Assembly (NCBI RefSeq): GCF_003353055.1
Contig: NZ_QKWJ01000055.1
Span: forward strand, 859-49,254
DNA from: Cupriavidus lacunae
GTDB lineage: Bacteria; Pseudomonadota; Gammaproteobacteria; Burkholderiales; Burkholderiaceae
Direction: 5' to 3'
Length of the DNA: 48,396 bases
Position numbers and translations under genes: made by a program. The notes beneath the pieces were generated by a model, which made no database searches, had not been told where the DNA came from, and saw only the letters and a program-made list of their open reading frames with translations. Positions 1 through 8,544 of this stretch are shown piece by piece (positions within the stretch are counted from its first letter, which is position 1; the number at the start of each line of letters is the position of its first letter).

Positions 1-153
1 ATAGAAACTCAACCCTGCAAATCAAGGAAAATATCGTCAAAAATAGATTATTTACATGGGAACAAATAAAACGATAGAAATGGCGCAAAGGCGCGCCACC
101 TCTGGCTTGGCAGGGTTTCGGGCTCTCAAACTTCGGCCTAGTATTCAGAGTGG

Positions 154-171
154 CCCGGAATTCTTTCCGGG
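154..171. repeat. Perfect 7-bp inverted repeat upstream of the lipoprotein gene
   Basis: The arms CCCGGAA and TTCCGGG flank a 4-base loop. No T-run follows on either strand, so it is not a convincing terminator. The rest of positions 1-280 shows no supported gene: an open frame runs in from position 56 but has no recognisable protein before the lipoprotein start. Confidence 0.35.
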
Positions 172-280
172 CGCCTGGAAGCGGTGGAAGGCATTGTCGG
201 AAATGGCAAGCACTTGCGGGATGTCTCCATCTTCAGGCGATGTGCCCTGGCTCTCAACCCTTTACCTGAGGAACTCTGCC

Positions 281-763
281 ATGAAGCGGATTCGCATTGC
301 TGCCCTGGCGTTCGTGCTCGCGGGCTGCGCCATGAACCAGGGCACGCCAGGCAGCGCGCAGGCGTCGCGCACAGAGAGTTGCAAGGCGACGTCAGAGCAG
401 GAAATCGCGGCGCTGTTCGATCGATGGAACCAGTCTCTGCAGACCGGCGATCCCCGCAAGGTGGCGGCCAACTATGCGGAGCGGTCGATTCTTCTTCCTA
501 CGGTATCCAACAAGCCTCGCCTGACCGTCGCGGAGAGAGAGGACTATTTCCAACACTTCCTGCAAGACCGTCCCTCCGGGAAGATTGACTTCCGCAGCAT
601 TGAACTGGGCTGCAATTCTGCCGTGGATGCCGGGCTCTACACTTTCACCTTTGCACGGACAGGTGCGGTCGTTAAGGCCCGCTATACCTACACCTATCGC
701 TGGGATGGTACGCAATGGCTGATTACGAGTCATCACTCGTCGGCCATGCCGGAGAAGATGTAG
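281..763 (+). CDS. SnoaL-like (CaMKII-association/DUF4440 type) lipoprotein
   Basis: This 160-residue protein starts with a short lipoprotein signal: a Lys/Arg-rich head, a hydrophobic stretch and the lipobox LAGC with Cys16, so it should be lipidated and membrane-anchored facing the periplasm. The remainder (about residues 35-158) has the layout of the NTF2-like SnoaL/CaMKII-association fold: an N-terminal helix with EIAALFDRWN, then LLPT, then alternating strands ending with RYTYTYRWDGTQWLITSHHSS. That closing block is typical of the calcium/calmodulin kinase II association-domain family. The open frame extends upstream to position 56, but the internal ATG is preferred because it gives a clean signal peptide and is preceded by GAGGA. 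The substrate is unknown; these domains are often dimerisation or small-ligand pockets rather than enzymes. It stands alone on the plus strand. Confidence 0.75.
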   Translation: MKRIRIAALAFVLAGCAMNQGTPGSAQASRTESCKATSEQEIAALFDRWNQSLQTGDPRKVAANYAERSILLPTVSNKPRLTVAEREDYFQHFLQDRPSGKIDFRSIELGCNSAVDAGLYTFTFARTGAVVKARYTYTYRWDGTQWLITSHHSSAMPEKM

Positions 764-795
764 CTGAGGCCGGCCGGCTCGCGCCGGGTTGCTCA

Positions 796-1587
796 TCATT
801 CGTGCCTGGCGATGAAAGCTTCAACAGCGTCGTGCAGTAGTGCGGGCTTTTCCAGGAAGATGAAGTGGCCACCGTCCAGGGTGGAAAACTCGGCTCCCGG
901 AATCCGTTCCGCAAGCTCCGCGGAGAAGTGCGGCGGGGCGCAGAAGTCCCGCTCGCCCACCAGCACCAGGGTCGGTGTCGTGATCGAGGGAAGATCATCG
1001 AAGGCGTCGTGCCCCACGATCATGTCGATCCGGGCAAGGCCGATCTCCGGCTCGAATGTGCCAGCCGATGCAATGTTCACCCACGCCTGCACCTGCTCCG
1101 GGTGCTCGCGGTGGAATTTCGGGTCGAAAAGGAATAGTGCGTTTGCCTCGGTGGACGCGCGCAGCCCGGAATCCGCCAGCATGCGTCGCCGCATGTCGAA
1201 CTGACGGCGGTAGAACGCGTCCGCGCGTGCAATCGAAGAGACGATGGTCGCGCTGCGCAACAGTTCGCGATGCTGGATCGCCAGCAACTGCGCGATGGCA
1301 CCCCCGGTCGAGGAGCCGACCACGTGGACCGGCCCGCATCCGACCGCCTCGATAACCCGCGCCATGTCCCGAGCGTGTTGCGCAATGGTCATGTCGCGTG
1401 CGGTGCGCTCGGACTCGCCGGTACCGCGGTGATCAGGCACGATCACTTGGTGATGCCCGGCGAACAGATCGATCTGTGGGCCCCAGGATGCGCCCACTCC
1501 CGCAAGCCCCGCCAGAAGGAGAACGGGCGAGCCTTGGCCCTTTGCCTCGTAGTGGATCGAGACACCGTCGGACGTTACGTATGGCAC
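796..1587 (-). CDS. Alpha/beta-fold hydrolase
   Basis: A 263-residue cytoplasmic protein with the complete catalytic triad of the alpha/beta hydrolase family. The nucleophile elbow is GSSTG (residues 91-95, Ser93), the acid is Asp214 in GERDFCAP, and the base is His241 in DGGHFIFLEKP. The N-terminal DHRGTGES motif (about 52-59) is shared with 3-oxoadipate enol-lactonases, RutD and other small esterases and C-C hydrolases, so the substrate is probably a small ester, lactone or carbamate. The start codon is GTG, with a GGAG ribosome site 7 bases before it (on the minus strand). The gene converges with the lipoprotein gene and is divergent from the DUF3303 gene. No neighbouring pathway gene suggests the substrate. 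Confidence 0.85.
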   Translation of the reverse strand: MPYVTSDGVSIHYEAKGQGSPVLLLAGLAGVGASWGPQIDLFAGHHQVIVPDHRGTGESERTARDMTIAQHARDMARVIEAVGCGPVHVVGSSTGGAIAQLLAIQHRELLRSATIVSSIARADAFYRRQFDMRRRMLADSGLRASTEANALFLFDPKFHREHPEQVQAWVNIASAGTFEPEIGLARIDMIVGHDAFDDLPSITTPTLVLVGERDFCAPPHFSAELAERIPGAEFSTLDGGHFIFLEKPALLHDAVEAFIARHE

Positions 1588-1750
1588 TTTGCTTCTCCGG
1601 GTTCAATGCAACGTGAAGGAGAGGTCGAACGCGTCGACGATCGCGCCGTAGAATGGATATTAGCGCCGCCGGGCGTGTTTGCATCTGGTTGGTGCATCTG
1701 AACGTATAAGGGAAGGTCATCAGGCGGGTACCAACCAAAGGAGAAGGCAC

Positions 1751-2032
1751 ATGAAGTTCATGCTGACATTCGCGTGGGCTCCGAACACGCAGACACGGGC
1801 GGCAGCGATCGAGCGGTTCCTGGCAATGGGAGGGCTCCCGCCGGAGGGAGTCAGGTTACTGGGCAGATGGACGCAGACTGATCTCAGCGGTGGTTTCGAT
1901 CTGCTTGAAACCGACGATCCGAAGAAGCTGACAGAATTCGCCCTTCAGTGGAGCGATCTGATGCGTCTGACGATTACCCCTGTCATCGAGGACCAGGAAC
2001 TCGGCGAGGTTCTTGGGCGCGTGGTCAAGTAG
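1751..2032 (+). CDS. DUF3303 family small protein
   Basis: A 93-residue protein beginning MKFMLTFAWAP, with RFLAMGG, LGRWTQTDLSGGFDLLETDDP and a C-terminal LTITPVIEDQELGEVL. This pattern is that of DUF3303, a small family predicted to adopt a dimeric alpha/beta barrel. The ATG is chosen because AAAGGAG sits 7 bases upstream, whereas the open frame further upstream has no ribosome site. Its biochemical function is not known. It lies divergent from the alpha/beta hydrolase gene (about 160 bases between starts) and 33 bases upstream of an unknown membrane protein gene on the same strand, so the two may be co-transcribed. Confidence 0.75.
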   Translation: MKFMLTFAWAPNTQTRAAAIERFLAMGGLPPEGVRLLGRWTQTDLSGGFDLLETDDPKKLTEFALQWSDLMRLTITPVIEDQELGEVLGRVVK

Positions 2033-2065
2033 ATCCCTGCAAGCCACCCATCGGCGCCATTTTCC

Positions 2066-2821
2066 ATGAACGCACCCGAACCCGCCCGCAGTTACCGCAC
2101 GCGGCACCGCGATGCGCGCGTGGGTGGGTTTGGACGCCGCTGGCGTACAGCCCTGGTCGTCACGGCCTTGCTGCTGAGTTACGCGGCTGTCGATATTTTC
2201 TTGCCGCTCCGTCGTGACCTGACCCAGTTTGATCCTGTCGCAGTGGGCGAGCTGGAAGCGAAGATGTGGCGCTCTTACTATGAGCGCCGTCACGTTTCGC
2301 TGTTTCTCGAACTGGCGCAAACCTTGCGCACCCAGTATCGCTTCCCCTTGCTTCGCTCGTATGTCGGCGCCTATTACGGGGCATCGGCGGCATTTGTGTT
2401 CAAGGAAGGCAGAGAGCGCAGCGATTACGAGAAGGCATTGCCAACGCTGCGCACTTACTTCGGCATGATCCGGAATACCGGAAGCATCGATTTCGATGTT
2501 GGACGCGCCACCACGCTGGAGCTGGAGTGGTGGATCGTGCATCGGGAGCGGGAGCGCTATCCGTCTGATGCCTTGGGACATGCGTGCGCCGAAGCCGCGG
2601 CGGCACTCTACAGGGTTCCTGCGGCCTCAACACTCGAACATGGTCGCTTGCGCGCGCAAGCCATGCTCTTGCGCGATGCACGCGCCGAGGCCGGTGGTGT
2701 CACTGAACCGGAGTGGGCGAACATCGGGCTGCTATTGCAGCAAAGTTATCGCGCGCTTCGCGGTGCGGTTGCGTCGGCGTCAGGAACGTCTGGCAACCTT
2801 GACTCAGGCAAAGAACCCTGA
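2066..2821 (+). CDS. Unknown protein with one N-terminal membrane segment
   Basis: I do not recognise a family in this 251-residue product. It has a basic N-terminus (about residues 8-28, rich in Arg), one hydrophobic stretch at about 29-48 (ALVVTALLLSYAAVDIFLPL), then a mostly helical soluble domain with many aromatic residues (WRSYYERR, LRSYVGAYYG, LELEWWIVHRERERYP) and an Ala-rich tail. The topology suggests a positive-inside anchor with a periplasmic domain. Several unrelated proteobacterial membrane proteins share the WRSYYERR-type arrangement, but no catalytic motif is visible. It follows the DUF3303 gene by 33 bases. Reading-frame continuity over 250 codons and codon use like its neighbours support a real gene. 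Confidence 0.6.
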   Translation: MNAPEPARSYRTRHRDARVGGFGRRWRTALVVTALLLSYAAVDIFLPLRRDLTQFDPVAVGELEAKMWRSYYERRHVSLFLELAQTLRTQYRFPLLRSYVGAYYGASAAFVFKEGRERSDYEKALPTLRTYFGMIRNTGSIDFDVGRATTLELEWWIVHRERERYPSDALGHACAEAAAALYRVPAASTLEHGRLRAQAMLLRDARAEAGGVTEPEWANIGLLLQQSYRALRGAVASASGTSGNLDSGKEP

Positions 2822-2930
2822 CGAGCTTCGACGCTGCGAGGAAATTTCTGGCGTTCGGTGATTGGCCTGGGCGCGTCGGATATGCGCACGTAGTCCCAAC
2901 CGAGCTGGTCGGCATGCGGCGCCTTGCCGC

Positions 2931-3734
2931 TCAGTCCAGCGCAAGCCCAGCGTGCGCCAGCAACTGGCGAAACACAGCCAGGCGCGCATCGCCAGTCTGC
3001 GCCAGCCGGTCGCAGACATAGAGGTATTCAGGCATATCGCTGTGTCCGCGCAGCGCATCCTTGCACTCCCGCTCTGAGATCTCCAGGTGGACGCCAGTCA
3101 GCACCGCGCGGCCCTTGCCAACGCGTGTACTGACGATGGCGGGCGGCGTGCCATCGATGCCCGCGTAGACGGCCAGGACCTGCGTGTCGAGGCCGGGTGC
3201 GTCGCCAAAGTCGAAGCGGCAGCCACCGTGGTAATGCGTGTAGAGCGACATCGGCACATCGGTCAGCTTGTCCGTGGTCCGCAGTTCCACCGCGGCCGTG
3301 GTGCGCGGCGTGCCGTCATAGAGCATGCCGCCGGTCAGTTCGGGCAGCGAGCCCACTGCCACGGCATCGACAAAGCGTAGTTCGCGCGGGCCGCAGATTG
3401 CCCCCCTGGTGCCGGCATGAAAAGCCAGTTCCCGGCACGCGTAGTAAGCGCCCGCGCAAATCCCGAGGTAGACGCCGCCCTGCTCGACAAAATGCCGGAT
3501 GCGTGCGTTCGGCGCGCCGTTGAGCAATGCGCAATAGGGAAGGTCGGCGCCACCTGGCATGACAAACAGCACCGCGTCATCGAACAGCGTGGCGTCGTGC
3601 CGGATCTCGTCTGCCATTACCGCACGGATTTCATAGGCGCCGGCATGAAGCTGGTGCCCGATGGTCCGCATCAGGCATGCGGTCCATTCGGAAGCACCGG
3701 CGTCGACATAGGTGAGGATCTGGGGTCTTGGCAT
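2931..3734 (-). CDS. BPL_N (class I glutamine-amidotransferase-like) protein
   Basis: A 267-residue protein of the biotin-protein-ligase N-terminal (BPL_N) family, a glutamine amidotransferase-like Rossmann fold. It begins ILTYVDAGASEW and contains the oxyanion strand FVMPGGADLPY (58-67) and the nucleophile elbow GVYLGICAGAYYACRE with Cys93. Related domains form the N-terminus of eukaryotic biotin ligase, but this protein has no ligase domain and no biotin repressor, so a biotin role cannot be assumed. There is no obvious signal peptide. It lies 107 bases downstream of the ModA-like gene and on the same strand as the Bug receptor, so it is probably the last gene of that operon. Its presence next to two periplasmic binding proteins is unusual. 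Confidence 0.75.
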   Translation of the reverse strand: MPRPQILTYVDAGASEWTACLMRTIGHQLHAGAYEIRAVMADEIRHDATLFDDAVLFVMPGGADLPYCALLNGAPNARIRHFVEQGGVYLGICAGAYYACRELAFHAGTRGAICGPRELRFVDAVAVGSLPELTGGMLYDGTPRTTAAVELRTTDKLTDVPMSLYTHYHGGCRFDFGDAPGLDTQVLAVYAGIDGTPPAIVSTRVGKGRAVLTGVHLEISERECKDALRGHSDMPEYLYVCDRLAQTGDARLAVFRQLLAHAGLALD

Positions 3735-3841
3735 GCCGGCATCCGTTTCTTGTAGTTTCCGACTTTAGCCGTTCCGGACCGAAAACTCCAAGCCGGGATC
3801 CTCGGCAGTCCTGGCCCCGACCGCGGGCGCCGCCGCGCCGG

Positions 3842-4666
3842 TCAAGGCTTCTGCGGCTGCCCCAAAGCCGGAGGCGCCGGTGGCGGCAGAGGCGTCGCCA
3901 CGGGTTCCAGTCCCGTGCTGCTGACGATCGCGGCCGCCGCCGGCGAGGCCAGGAACCTGACGAAGCGGGAAGATGCCGGCGTCTGTCGGCCTGCGATCGC
4001 TCCGGCGGAAAAGTACACCTTCTGCTGCAACTCGGCAGGCAACGGACCGACGTAGTCCAGTTCCTTGAAGGGCAGCAGCTCGCTGACCTGCTGGAAGCCG
4101 ATTTCGGCATCGCCTCGCGCCACCACGGTGCCGACACGCTCGCTGTAGATCTTGCGGGCCTTGTCCTTGATCTTGTCCGCGACGCCAAGCCGGGCGAACA
4201 GTTCGCTGGAAAGATACGTCCCGCTGGCGCTGGCGGAATACGCGATGGATTTGGCGTTGAGCAGGGTCTGCGTCAGCGCCTCGGTCGTGCTGATATCCGG
4301 CTTTGGCGTGCCCTTGCGCACGGACATGCCGATCAGCGAGCGGGCCAGGTCGACCCGGCTGCCGGCGGCCACCTTGCCTTCCGATACCAGCTTCTCAAGA
4401 CCCGAGTCCGCCAGGATCACCACATCGAAGGTCTCGCCGCGTGCCAGCCGGCTGGGGATGGAATCGGGCGCATTGCCCATCGACGCACCGTAGGCCGTGA
4501 TGACACGGTCCTGCGTGGCGGCCTCGTACAGTGGCACGAGCTGCTGGTAGGCGGCCGTAAAGCCGCCCGAGGTGATCACGCGGATCTCGTCTGCCTGGGC
4601 CGGAGCGGCCAGCCAGAGCATGAGAACCAGCAGGGCAGGCCTGGCGGCCAGGATGTTCAGCTTCAT
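3842..4666 (-). CDS. ModA-like periplasmic substrate-binding protein
   Basis: A 274-residue exported protein. Residues 1-25 are a signal peptide (hydrophobic core LLVLMLWLAAPAQA). The mature part starts EIRVITSGGFTAAYQQLVPLYEAAT, continues with SRLARGETFDVVILADSGLEKLV and SLIGMSVRKGTPKPDISTTE, and ends in a Pro-rich tail. This is the PBP type II fold of the molybdate-binding ModA/extracellular solute-binding group. No ModB permease or ModC ATPase gene lies nearby, and many proteins of this branch in Burkholderiales are orphan receptors, so molybdate is not a safe assignment. It starts 41 bases after the Bug receptor stop, consistent with one transcript. The C-terminal tail (about the last 20 residues, mostly Pro, Ala and Gln) looks like a disordered extension. 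Confidence 0.8.
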   Translation of the reverse strand: MKLNILAARPALLVLMLWLAAPAQADEIRVITSGGFTAAYQQLVPLYEAATQDRVITAYGASMGNAPDSIPSRLARGETFDVVILADSGLEKLVSEGKVAAGSRVDLARSLIGMSVRKGTPKPDISTTEALTQTLLNAKSIAYSASASGTYLSSELFARLGVADKIKDKARKIYSERVGTVVARGDAEIGFQQVSELLPFKELDYVGPLPAELQQKVYFSAGAIAGRQTPASSRFVRFLASPAAAAIVSSTGLEPVATPLPPPAPPALGQPQKP

Positions 4667-4707
4667 GTCGTCTCCCTGTTATTCACTGCTGCGGGCGGCG
4701 GCGCCCG

Positions 4708-5670
4708 TCAGTCTTCTTTCATATTGGCTGCGCGCGCGATCGGGCCGAGGCGAGCCTTTTCGCCTGCCAGGAACCTGGTAAAGTCCGCCCGCGTCCCGCC
4801 CATCGGCTGGATACCTTGCGGGATCAGCCTGGCGCGCAGTTCAGGGGACTTGATCGCGGCGTCGATGGCCTTGTTCATCTTGTCGAGGATCGCGTCAGGG
4901 GTCCCGCGCGGGGCGAAGACGCCGGACCAGTGGCCGATGAAGATGCCGGGATAGCCGAGTTCCGTGGCGGTGGGCACATCCGGCATTGCGGCAATGCGCG
5001 TATTCCAGGTGGAAGCGATCGCTCGCAGCTTGCCGCCCTTGATCTGCGGCAGCACCACGACGCTGGCCTCCGAGGTCGCGTCGACCTGTTTCCCGACCAC
5101 GGCGACCATGCCTTCCGAGCCGCTCTTGTAGGGGATGATCTCAAGCCTTGCGCCGGTCGCCAGCTTCAGCATCTCCGCGACGAAGTGTGGCGTGCTGCCG
5201 GTACCCGCCGTAGCGAAATTCAGGCTCTTGCCGCCTTTGCCGCTGGCAACCAGGCCCTTGAGGTCCTTGATCGGGGAGTCAGCGGGCACCACGATGATCG
5301 ACGGGCTGACCGCCAGCATGGCGACGGGGACCAGGTCCTGCTCCTTGTATGGCAGGTGGGTCTTGATCATCCCGTTGGTGATGACGCCGGCCGCCGGTGC
5401 CAGGAAGGTATAGCCGTCCGGCGCGGACTTGGCCACGTAGTCGGCACCCAATACCGAACCGGCGCCGGGCTTGTTCTCGACGATGATCGGTTGGCCGAGC
5501 TGCTTCGAGGCTGCTTCGGCCACGGCACGGGCAACCAGATCGTTGGCGCCGCCGGGGCCAAACGGCACGACGAACTTCACCGGCTTTGCGGGCCAGGCTT
5601 CGGCCCAGGCGGTCAGGGTGCAGGCGCTCAGGGTAAGGGCAAGCGCGAGATGGCGAACTGCGAGTTTCAA
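4708..5670 (-). CDS. Bug-family (TctC) tripartite tricarboxylate receptor
   Basis: A 320-residue periplasmic solute receptor of the Bug/TctC family, which delivers carboxylates and other small anions to TctAB-type membrane transporters. A signal peptide (LALALTLSACTLTAWA) is followed by the family opening WPAKPVKFVVPFGPGGANDLVAR, then IIVENKPGAGSVLGADYVAKS, the LNFATAGTGSTPHFVAE block and the ending LAGEKARLGPIAR. I place the start at a TTG at 5670: it gives a short signal peptide and has GGAGA 7 bases upstream, while the longer frame begins with 44 residues that look like no signal. The nearest TctA/TctB genes are 38 kb away, so its membrane partner may be shared or elsewhere. The divergent LysR gene is the likely regulator. 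Confidence 0.88.
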   Translation of the reverse strand: MKLAVRHLALALTLSACTLTAWAEAWPAKPVKFVVPFGPGGANDLVARAVAEAASKQLGQPIIVENKPGAGSVLGADYVAKSAPDGYTFLAPAAGVITNGMIKTHLPYKEQDLVPVAMLAVSPSIIVVPADSPIKDLKGLVASGKGGKSLNFATAGTGSTPHFVAEMLKLATGARLEIIPYKSGSEGMVAVVGKQVDATSEASVVVLPQIKGGKLRAIASTWNTRIAAMPDVPTATELGYPGIFIGHWSGVFAPRGTPDAILDKMNKAIDAAIKSPELRARLIPQGIQPMGGTRADFTRFLAGEKARLGPIARAANMKED

Positions 5671-5783
5671 GGCAAGTCTCCGGGATCGGTCTCTTTCTGT
5701 GCGCTTTTCGGCACGACACGACGTCCCGATCAGGCATTGCAAGCCTACCGACGCGAGACTATTCTGTGAATTGCAATATTCTG
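5671..5783. promoter_or_regulatory. Divergent control region between the Bug receptor and LysR genes
   Basis: This 113-base interval lies between the two start codons. Next to the regulator start is a partly symmetrical AT-rich element, GAATTGCAATATTC (5767-5780), of the type LysR proteins often bind (inference). The position suits activation of the receptor operon and autorepression of the regulator. No clean -35/-10 pair was assigned. Confidence 0.4.
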
Positions 5784-6695
5784 ATGACTCAATGCATGCC
5801 ACGCATTAATTTCGCCCTGGAAGACTTACAGGCCTTTGTCGCGACGGCCGAAAAAGGAAGCTTCCGCATGGCCGCGGAAACCCTTCACATTTCACAGCCA
5901 GCGCTCAGCCGGCGGATCGAAAAGCTGGAAAAGACGCTCGGCTCTCGTTTGCTGGACCGGACCACGCGCCGCGTGGAGACCACGAATATCGGGCGGCAGT
6001 TCCTGGAAGAAGCCCGCGCCGCGCTGGATATCCTGGATAACGCGGTGTTCCGGCTCGGCGATGAGGCCACGCTGCAACGCGGCCTGGTGACGGTGGCGGC
6101 CATACCGTCCGCCGCACTGCATTTCCTGCCCCATGCGATCCACGTGTTTGCCAGCCGGCATCCGGGCGTGCGCGTGCGCGTGATTGACGAAAGCGCCAGC
6201 ACGGTACTGGCCAGCGTCCTGTCGGGAGAATCGGATTTCGGGCTCAATTTCATGGGCGCGCAGGAGTCCAGCATCGAGTTCCGCGCCATCCGCGCCGAGC
6301 GCTATCAACTGGCAATGCGGCGCGACCACGAATGGTCCGCGCGAAAGTGCGTCGCCTGGGAGGCGTTGGCCGGGCAACGGATGGTCAGCGTGTCCAGGCA
6401 AAGCGGCAATCGCGCCCTGATCGAAAATGCCATCGCCCACCTCGAGCGACGCCCCACCATTCATTACGAAGCCAACCACGTCGTCGGCGTGCTGGCGCTG
6501 GTTGAAGCGGGTCTTGGCATGGCCGTCATGCCTGGCATGGCGGTGCCGCGGGATCATCCCCGGCTCTGCGCAATCCCCCTGGTCGAGCCTGAGGTAGACC
6601 GCGTCCTTGCGCTGATACGCCGTCGCGACAGGCCATTGCAGCCTGCCGCGCAGGCACTGTATGAGACGATCACGCTGGAAATGGCGGGTGCTTAG
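5784..6695 (+). CDS. LysR-family transcriptional regulator
   Basis: A 303-residue LysR regulator. The N-terminal winged helix-turn-helix spans about residues 8-67: LEDLQAFVATAEKGSFRMAA, LHISQPALSRRIEKLEKTLG and LLDRTTRRVETT. The effector-binding domain follows (about 95-300), with GLVTVAAIPSAALHFLP and, near the end, ALVEAGLGMAVMPGMAVP. Two in-frame ATGs, at 5784 and 5796, are both plausible starts; the second gives the shorter PRINFALEDL opening. The gene is divergent from the Bug receptor operon, which is the classic arrangement for a LysR protein that senses the transported compound. The ligand is not deducible from sequence. Confidence 0.9.
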   Translation: MTQCMPRINFALEDLQAFVATAEKGSFRMAAETLHISQPALSRRIEKLEKTLGSRLLDRTTRRVETTNIGRQFLEEARAALDILDNAVFRLGDEATLQRGLVTVAAIPSAALHFLPHAIHVFASRHPGVRVRVIDESASTVLASVLSGESDFGLNFMGAQESSIEFRAIRAERYQLAMRRDHEWSARKCVAWEALAGQRMVSVSRQSGNRALIENAIAHLERRPTIHYEANHVVGVLALVEAGLGMAVMPGMAVPRDHPRLCAIPLVEPEVDRVLALIRRRDRPLQPAAQALYETITLEMAGA

Positions 6696-6753
6696 CTTGT
6701 TGCCTGTTCACCCGCGCAACATCTGCCCAGGCAGCAGGCAACTCACCACCACC

Positions 6754-7293
6754 TTATGCGACGGCCGGGAAATCCAGTGTCGTGTCGTTCACCCGATTCA
6801 CCATGTTCGTGAAAAGAATCGCGCTTACCGCCTGAATCGCCTCGACGATCTGTCCATCGCTGTAGCCCGCCACGCGCACCGCCTCCAGGCTGGCCGCCGG
6901 CAGCGTGCCGCGGGTGCTGACCAGCTCCATCGCGAAGCGCGTCAGCGCGTCGATCTTCGCATCGTCCGGGTAGCTGCCCTCGCGCAACTGGCGCGTCTGC
7001 GCTTCCGTATAACCAGCCATCTTCCCCGTCAGCGTATGCGCGGCCACACAGTAATCACAGCCGCTGTGCTCGCTCACCGAGAGGTTAATCGCTTCCAGTT
7101 CGAGGGCGGACAGCGAGCCGCCCTTGAGCACCTGGTTGGTTTGCAGGGCCTGCGCCAGCACGGCAGGGGCATTGCTGCCGATGGTGGCATAGGCGTTGGG
7201 TACCTTGCCGACGGCCTTCCGGATGGCGCCGAACAGTTCGGCGGCCTTGCCTGTGGCTTGCGCGACGGGAGTGGTATGCAGGCGGGTGGTCAT
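6754..7293 (-). CDS. Carboxymuconolactone decarboxylase/AhpD-like protein
   Basis: A 179-residue protein of the AhpD/carboxymuconolactone decarboxylase superfamily. The redox motif is Cys79-Asp-Tyr-Cys82 with His86 (SGCDYCVAAHT), the arrangement of peroxidase-active members that use a CxxC pair and a proton-relay His. The flanking ELEAINLSVSE and YTEAQTRQLREGSYPDDAKIDAL are typical. The start at 7293 is chosen over the ATG at 7311 because GGAGA lies 8 bases upstream. It is divergent from an AraC regulator with an N-terminal cupin, a pairing seen repeatedly in proteobacteria, so this gene is probably its target. A role in peroxide or electrophile defence is likely, but the substrate is unknown. 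Confidence 0.88.
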   Translation of the reverse strand: MTTRLHTTPVAQATGKAAELFGAIRKAVGKVPNAYATIGSNAPAVLAQALQTNQVLKGGSLSALELEAINLSVSEHSGCDYCVAAHTLTGKMAGYTEAQTRQLREGSYPDDAKIDALTRFAMELVSTRGTLPAASLEAVRVAGYSDGQIVEAIQAVSAILFTNMVNRVNDTTLDFPAVA

Positions 7294-7432
7294 GAGCGAT
7301 CTCCGGTTCATTCAAAGGTTGAGGGGAATCACCTGGGTTGACGTGCGGCGCTTCCTTGGACTTCATGGTAGGTGTCCCGGTGATCCGGAGGGATTAGAAT
7401 CTGCTCATCTTTTTGCTCGATCGTCTCATCCC

Positions 7433-8389
7433 ATGGACAGCCTCAGTGAACTGGTCCGCCTGCTGGCGCCTTCCGGCACGGTCGACCTGCATTGCCGCGT
7501 CGCCGGCGCCTGGTCTGCGCACAATGCGCAGGCCGCTCCCGGCCACGTGCCGTATCACGTGATCCTGGACGGCCGCGCGGAGGTCCTGTTTGGCAAGGAG
7601 GCCTTGTGGGTCTCGGCGGGCGATGTCCTGCTGTTTCCGCACGGGGCCGCGCACACTATTGTCGGCGTCAAGGGCAGGGCCCGGCGCGCTGCGGAATCGC
7701 GCAGTTTCAACGGCGTGATCACGGAAATCACGGTAGCCGGCGCTGCCGCGCCGCTGGACATCCTGTGCGGCACCTTTGTCCTCGGCAATTCCGCAGACAT
7801 CCTGCTGCGCTCACTGCCCGAGGTGCTGTGCGTCACGACAGCCCCTCGCGACGCGGACACCGCCAGCCACGATTCCGACTGGCTGCGCGGTCTCATTGGC
7901 ATGATGCATGTGGAGGCAGACCGGCCCCAGCCGGGCGGCGCGGCCATCATCGCGGACCTGTCCACCGCGCTCTTCACCATCCTGCTGCGCACGCTGATCG
8001 CGCGCGGATCGGTGGCACAGGGATTGCTCGCCCTGATGGCGGATGCCCGCATGGCGCAAGCCGTGGATGCCGTGGTGCGCGCGCCGGAGCAGCCCTGGAG
8101 CGTGGATCGCCTCGCGGCCGTCTGCAACGTCTCGCGCGCGACGCTGGCACGGCGCTTTGCGCAGCTGGGAGGCATCACGCCACTGGAACTGGTCACCACG
8201 CTGCGCATGGAGCGCGCCGCGCGGCTGTTGCGACAGGATGAGCTGCCCGCCGCCACCGTGGGCGAGCGATGCGGCTACGCATCGCAGGCCGCGTTTGGCC
8301 GCGTGTTCAAGCAGCATTTCGGCATGGGGCCGGGCGCATATCGGCGCCGGCATCGCGAGCAGCGCAGCGTGGCCCCTGATACCCCATAG
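7433..8389 (+). CDS. AraC-family regulator with N-terminal cupin sensor
   Basis: A 318-residue regulator. The first half (about residues 1-195) is a cupin-type sensor domain (HVPYHVILDGRAEVLFG, SAGDVLLFPHGAAHTI). The C-terminal 100 residues carry two AraC helix-turn-helix units: WSVDRLAAVCNVSRATLARRF, and the second within AATVGERCGYASQAAFGRVF, ending FKQHFGMGPGAYRRRHR. The frame is open further upstream, but the ATG at 7433 starts at the first conserved residues (MDSLSELVRLL) and lies 140 bases from the start of the divergent CMD-like gene. It probably controls that gene from the shared region 7294-7432. The ligand is unknown. Confidence 0.9.
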   Translation: MDSLSELVRLLAPSGTVDLHCRVAGAWSAHNAQAAPGHVPYHVILDGRAEVLFGKEALWVSAGDVLLFPHGAAHTIVGVKGRARRAAESRSFNGVITEITVAGAAAPLDILCGTFVLGNSADILLRSLPEVLCVTTAPRDADTASHDSDWLRGLIGMMHVEADRPQPGGAAIIADLSTALFTILLRTLIARGSVAQGLLALMADARMAQAVDAVVRAPEQPWSVDRLAAVCNVSRATLARRFAQLGGITPLELVTTLRMERAARLLRQDELPAATVGERCGYASQAAFGRVFKQHFGMGPGAYRRRHREQRSVAPDTP

Positions 8390-8414
8390 CCCGGCGGCAT
8401 GTCGGTCGCCGCAT

Positions 8415-8507
8415 CTAGATCGCGCGTTCTTTTCCGGCCCGGTACGGCGCGCGGAGGTCCTTCTTCAGGACCTTGCCATTCGGGCTGCGCGGCAAGGAGG
8501 GCACGAG
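8415..8507 (-). pseudogene. C-terminal remnant of an acyl-CoA synthetase
   Basis: On the minus strand, the last 30 codons before a stop read as the end of an AMP-forming acyl-CoA synthetase: a proline/leucine approach, then LPRSPNGKVLKKDLR with the A10-motif Lys, and the ending APYRAGKERAI. Everything upstream of this in the gene is missing: the adjoining sequence is instead a plus-strand CobW-type fragment. The rest of the synthetase cannot be found in the window, so this is a truncated relic. Confidence 0.6.
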
Positions 8508-8544
8508 CGGCAATGGCCTGTGGCTGCTGCCGCCTGCGGAACTC

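Noticed and set aside
3728..4954. 408-codon plus-strand frame
   Set aside because: Antisense to the ModA-like and Bug genes; Arg/Gln-rich with no domain.
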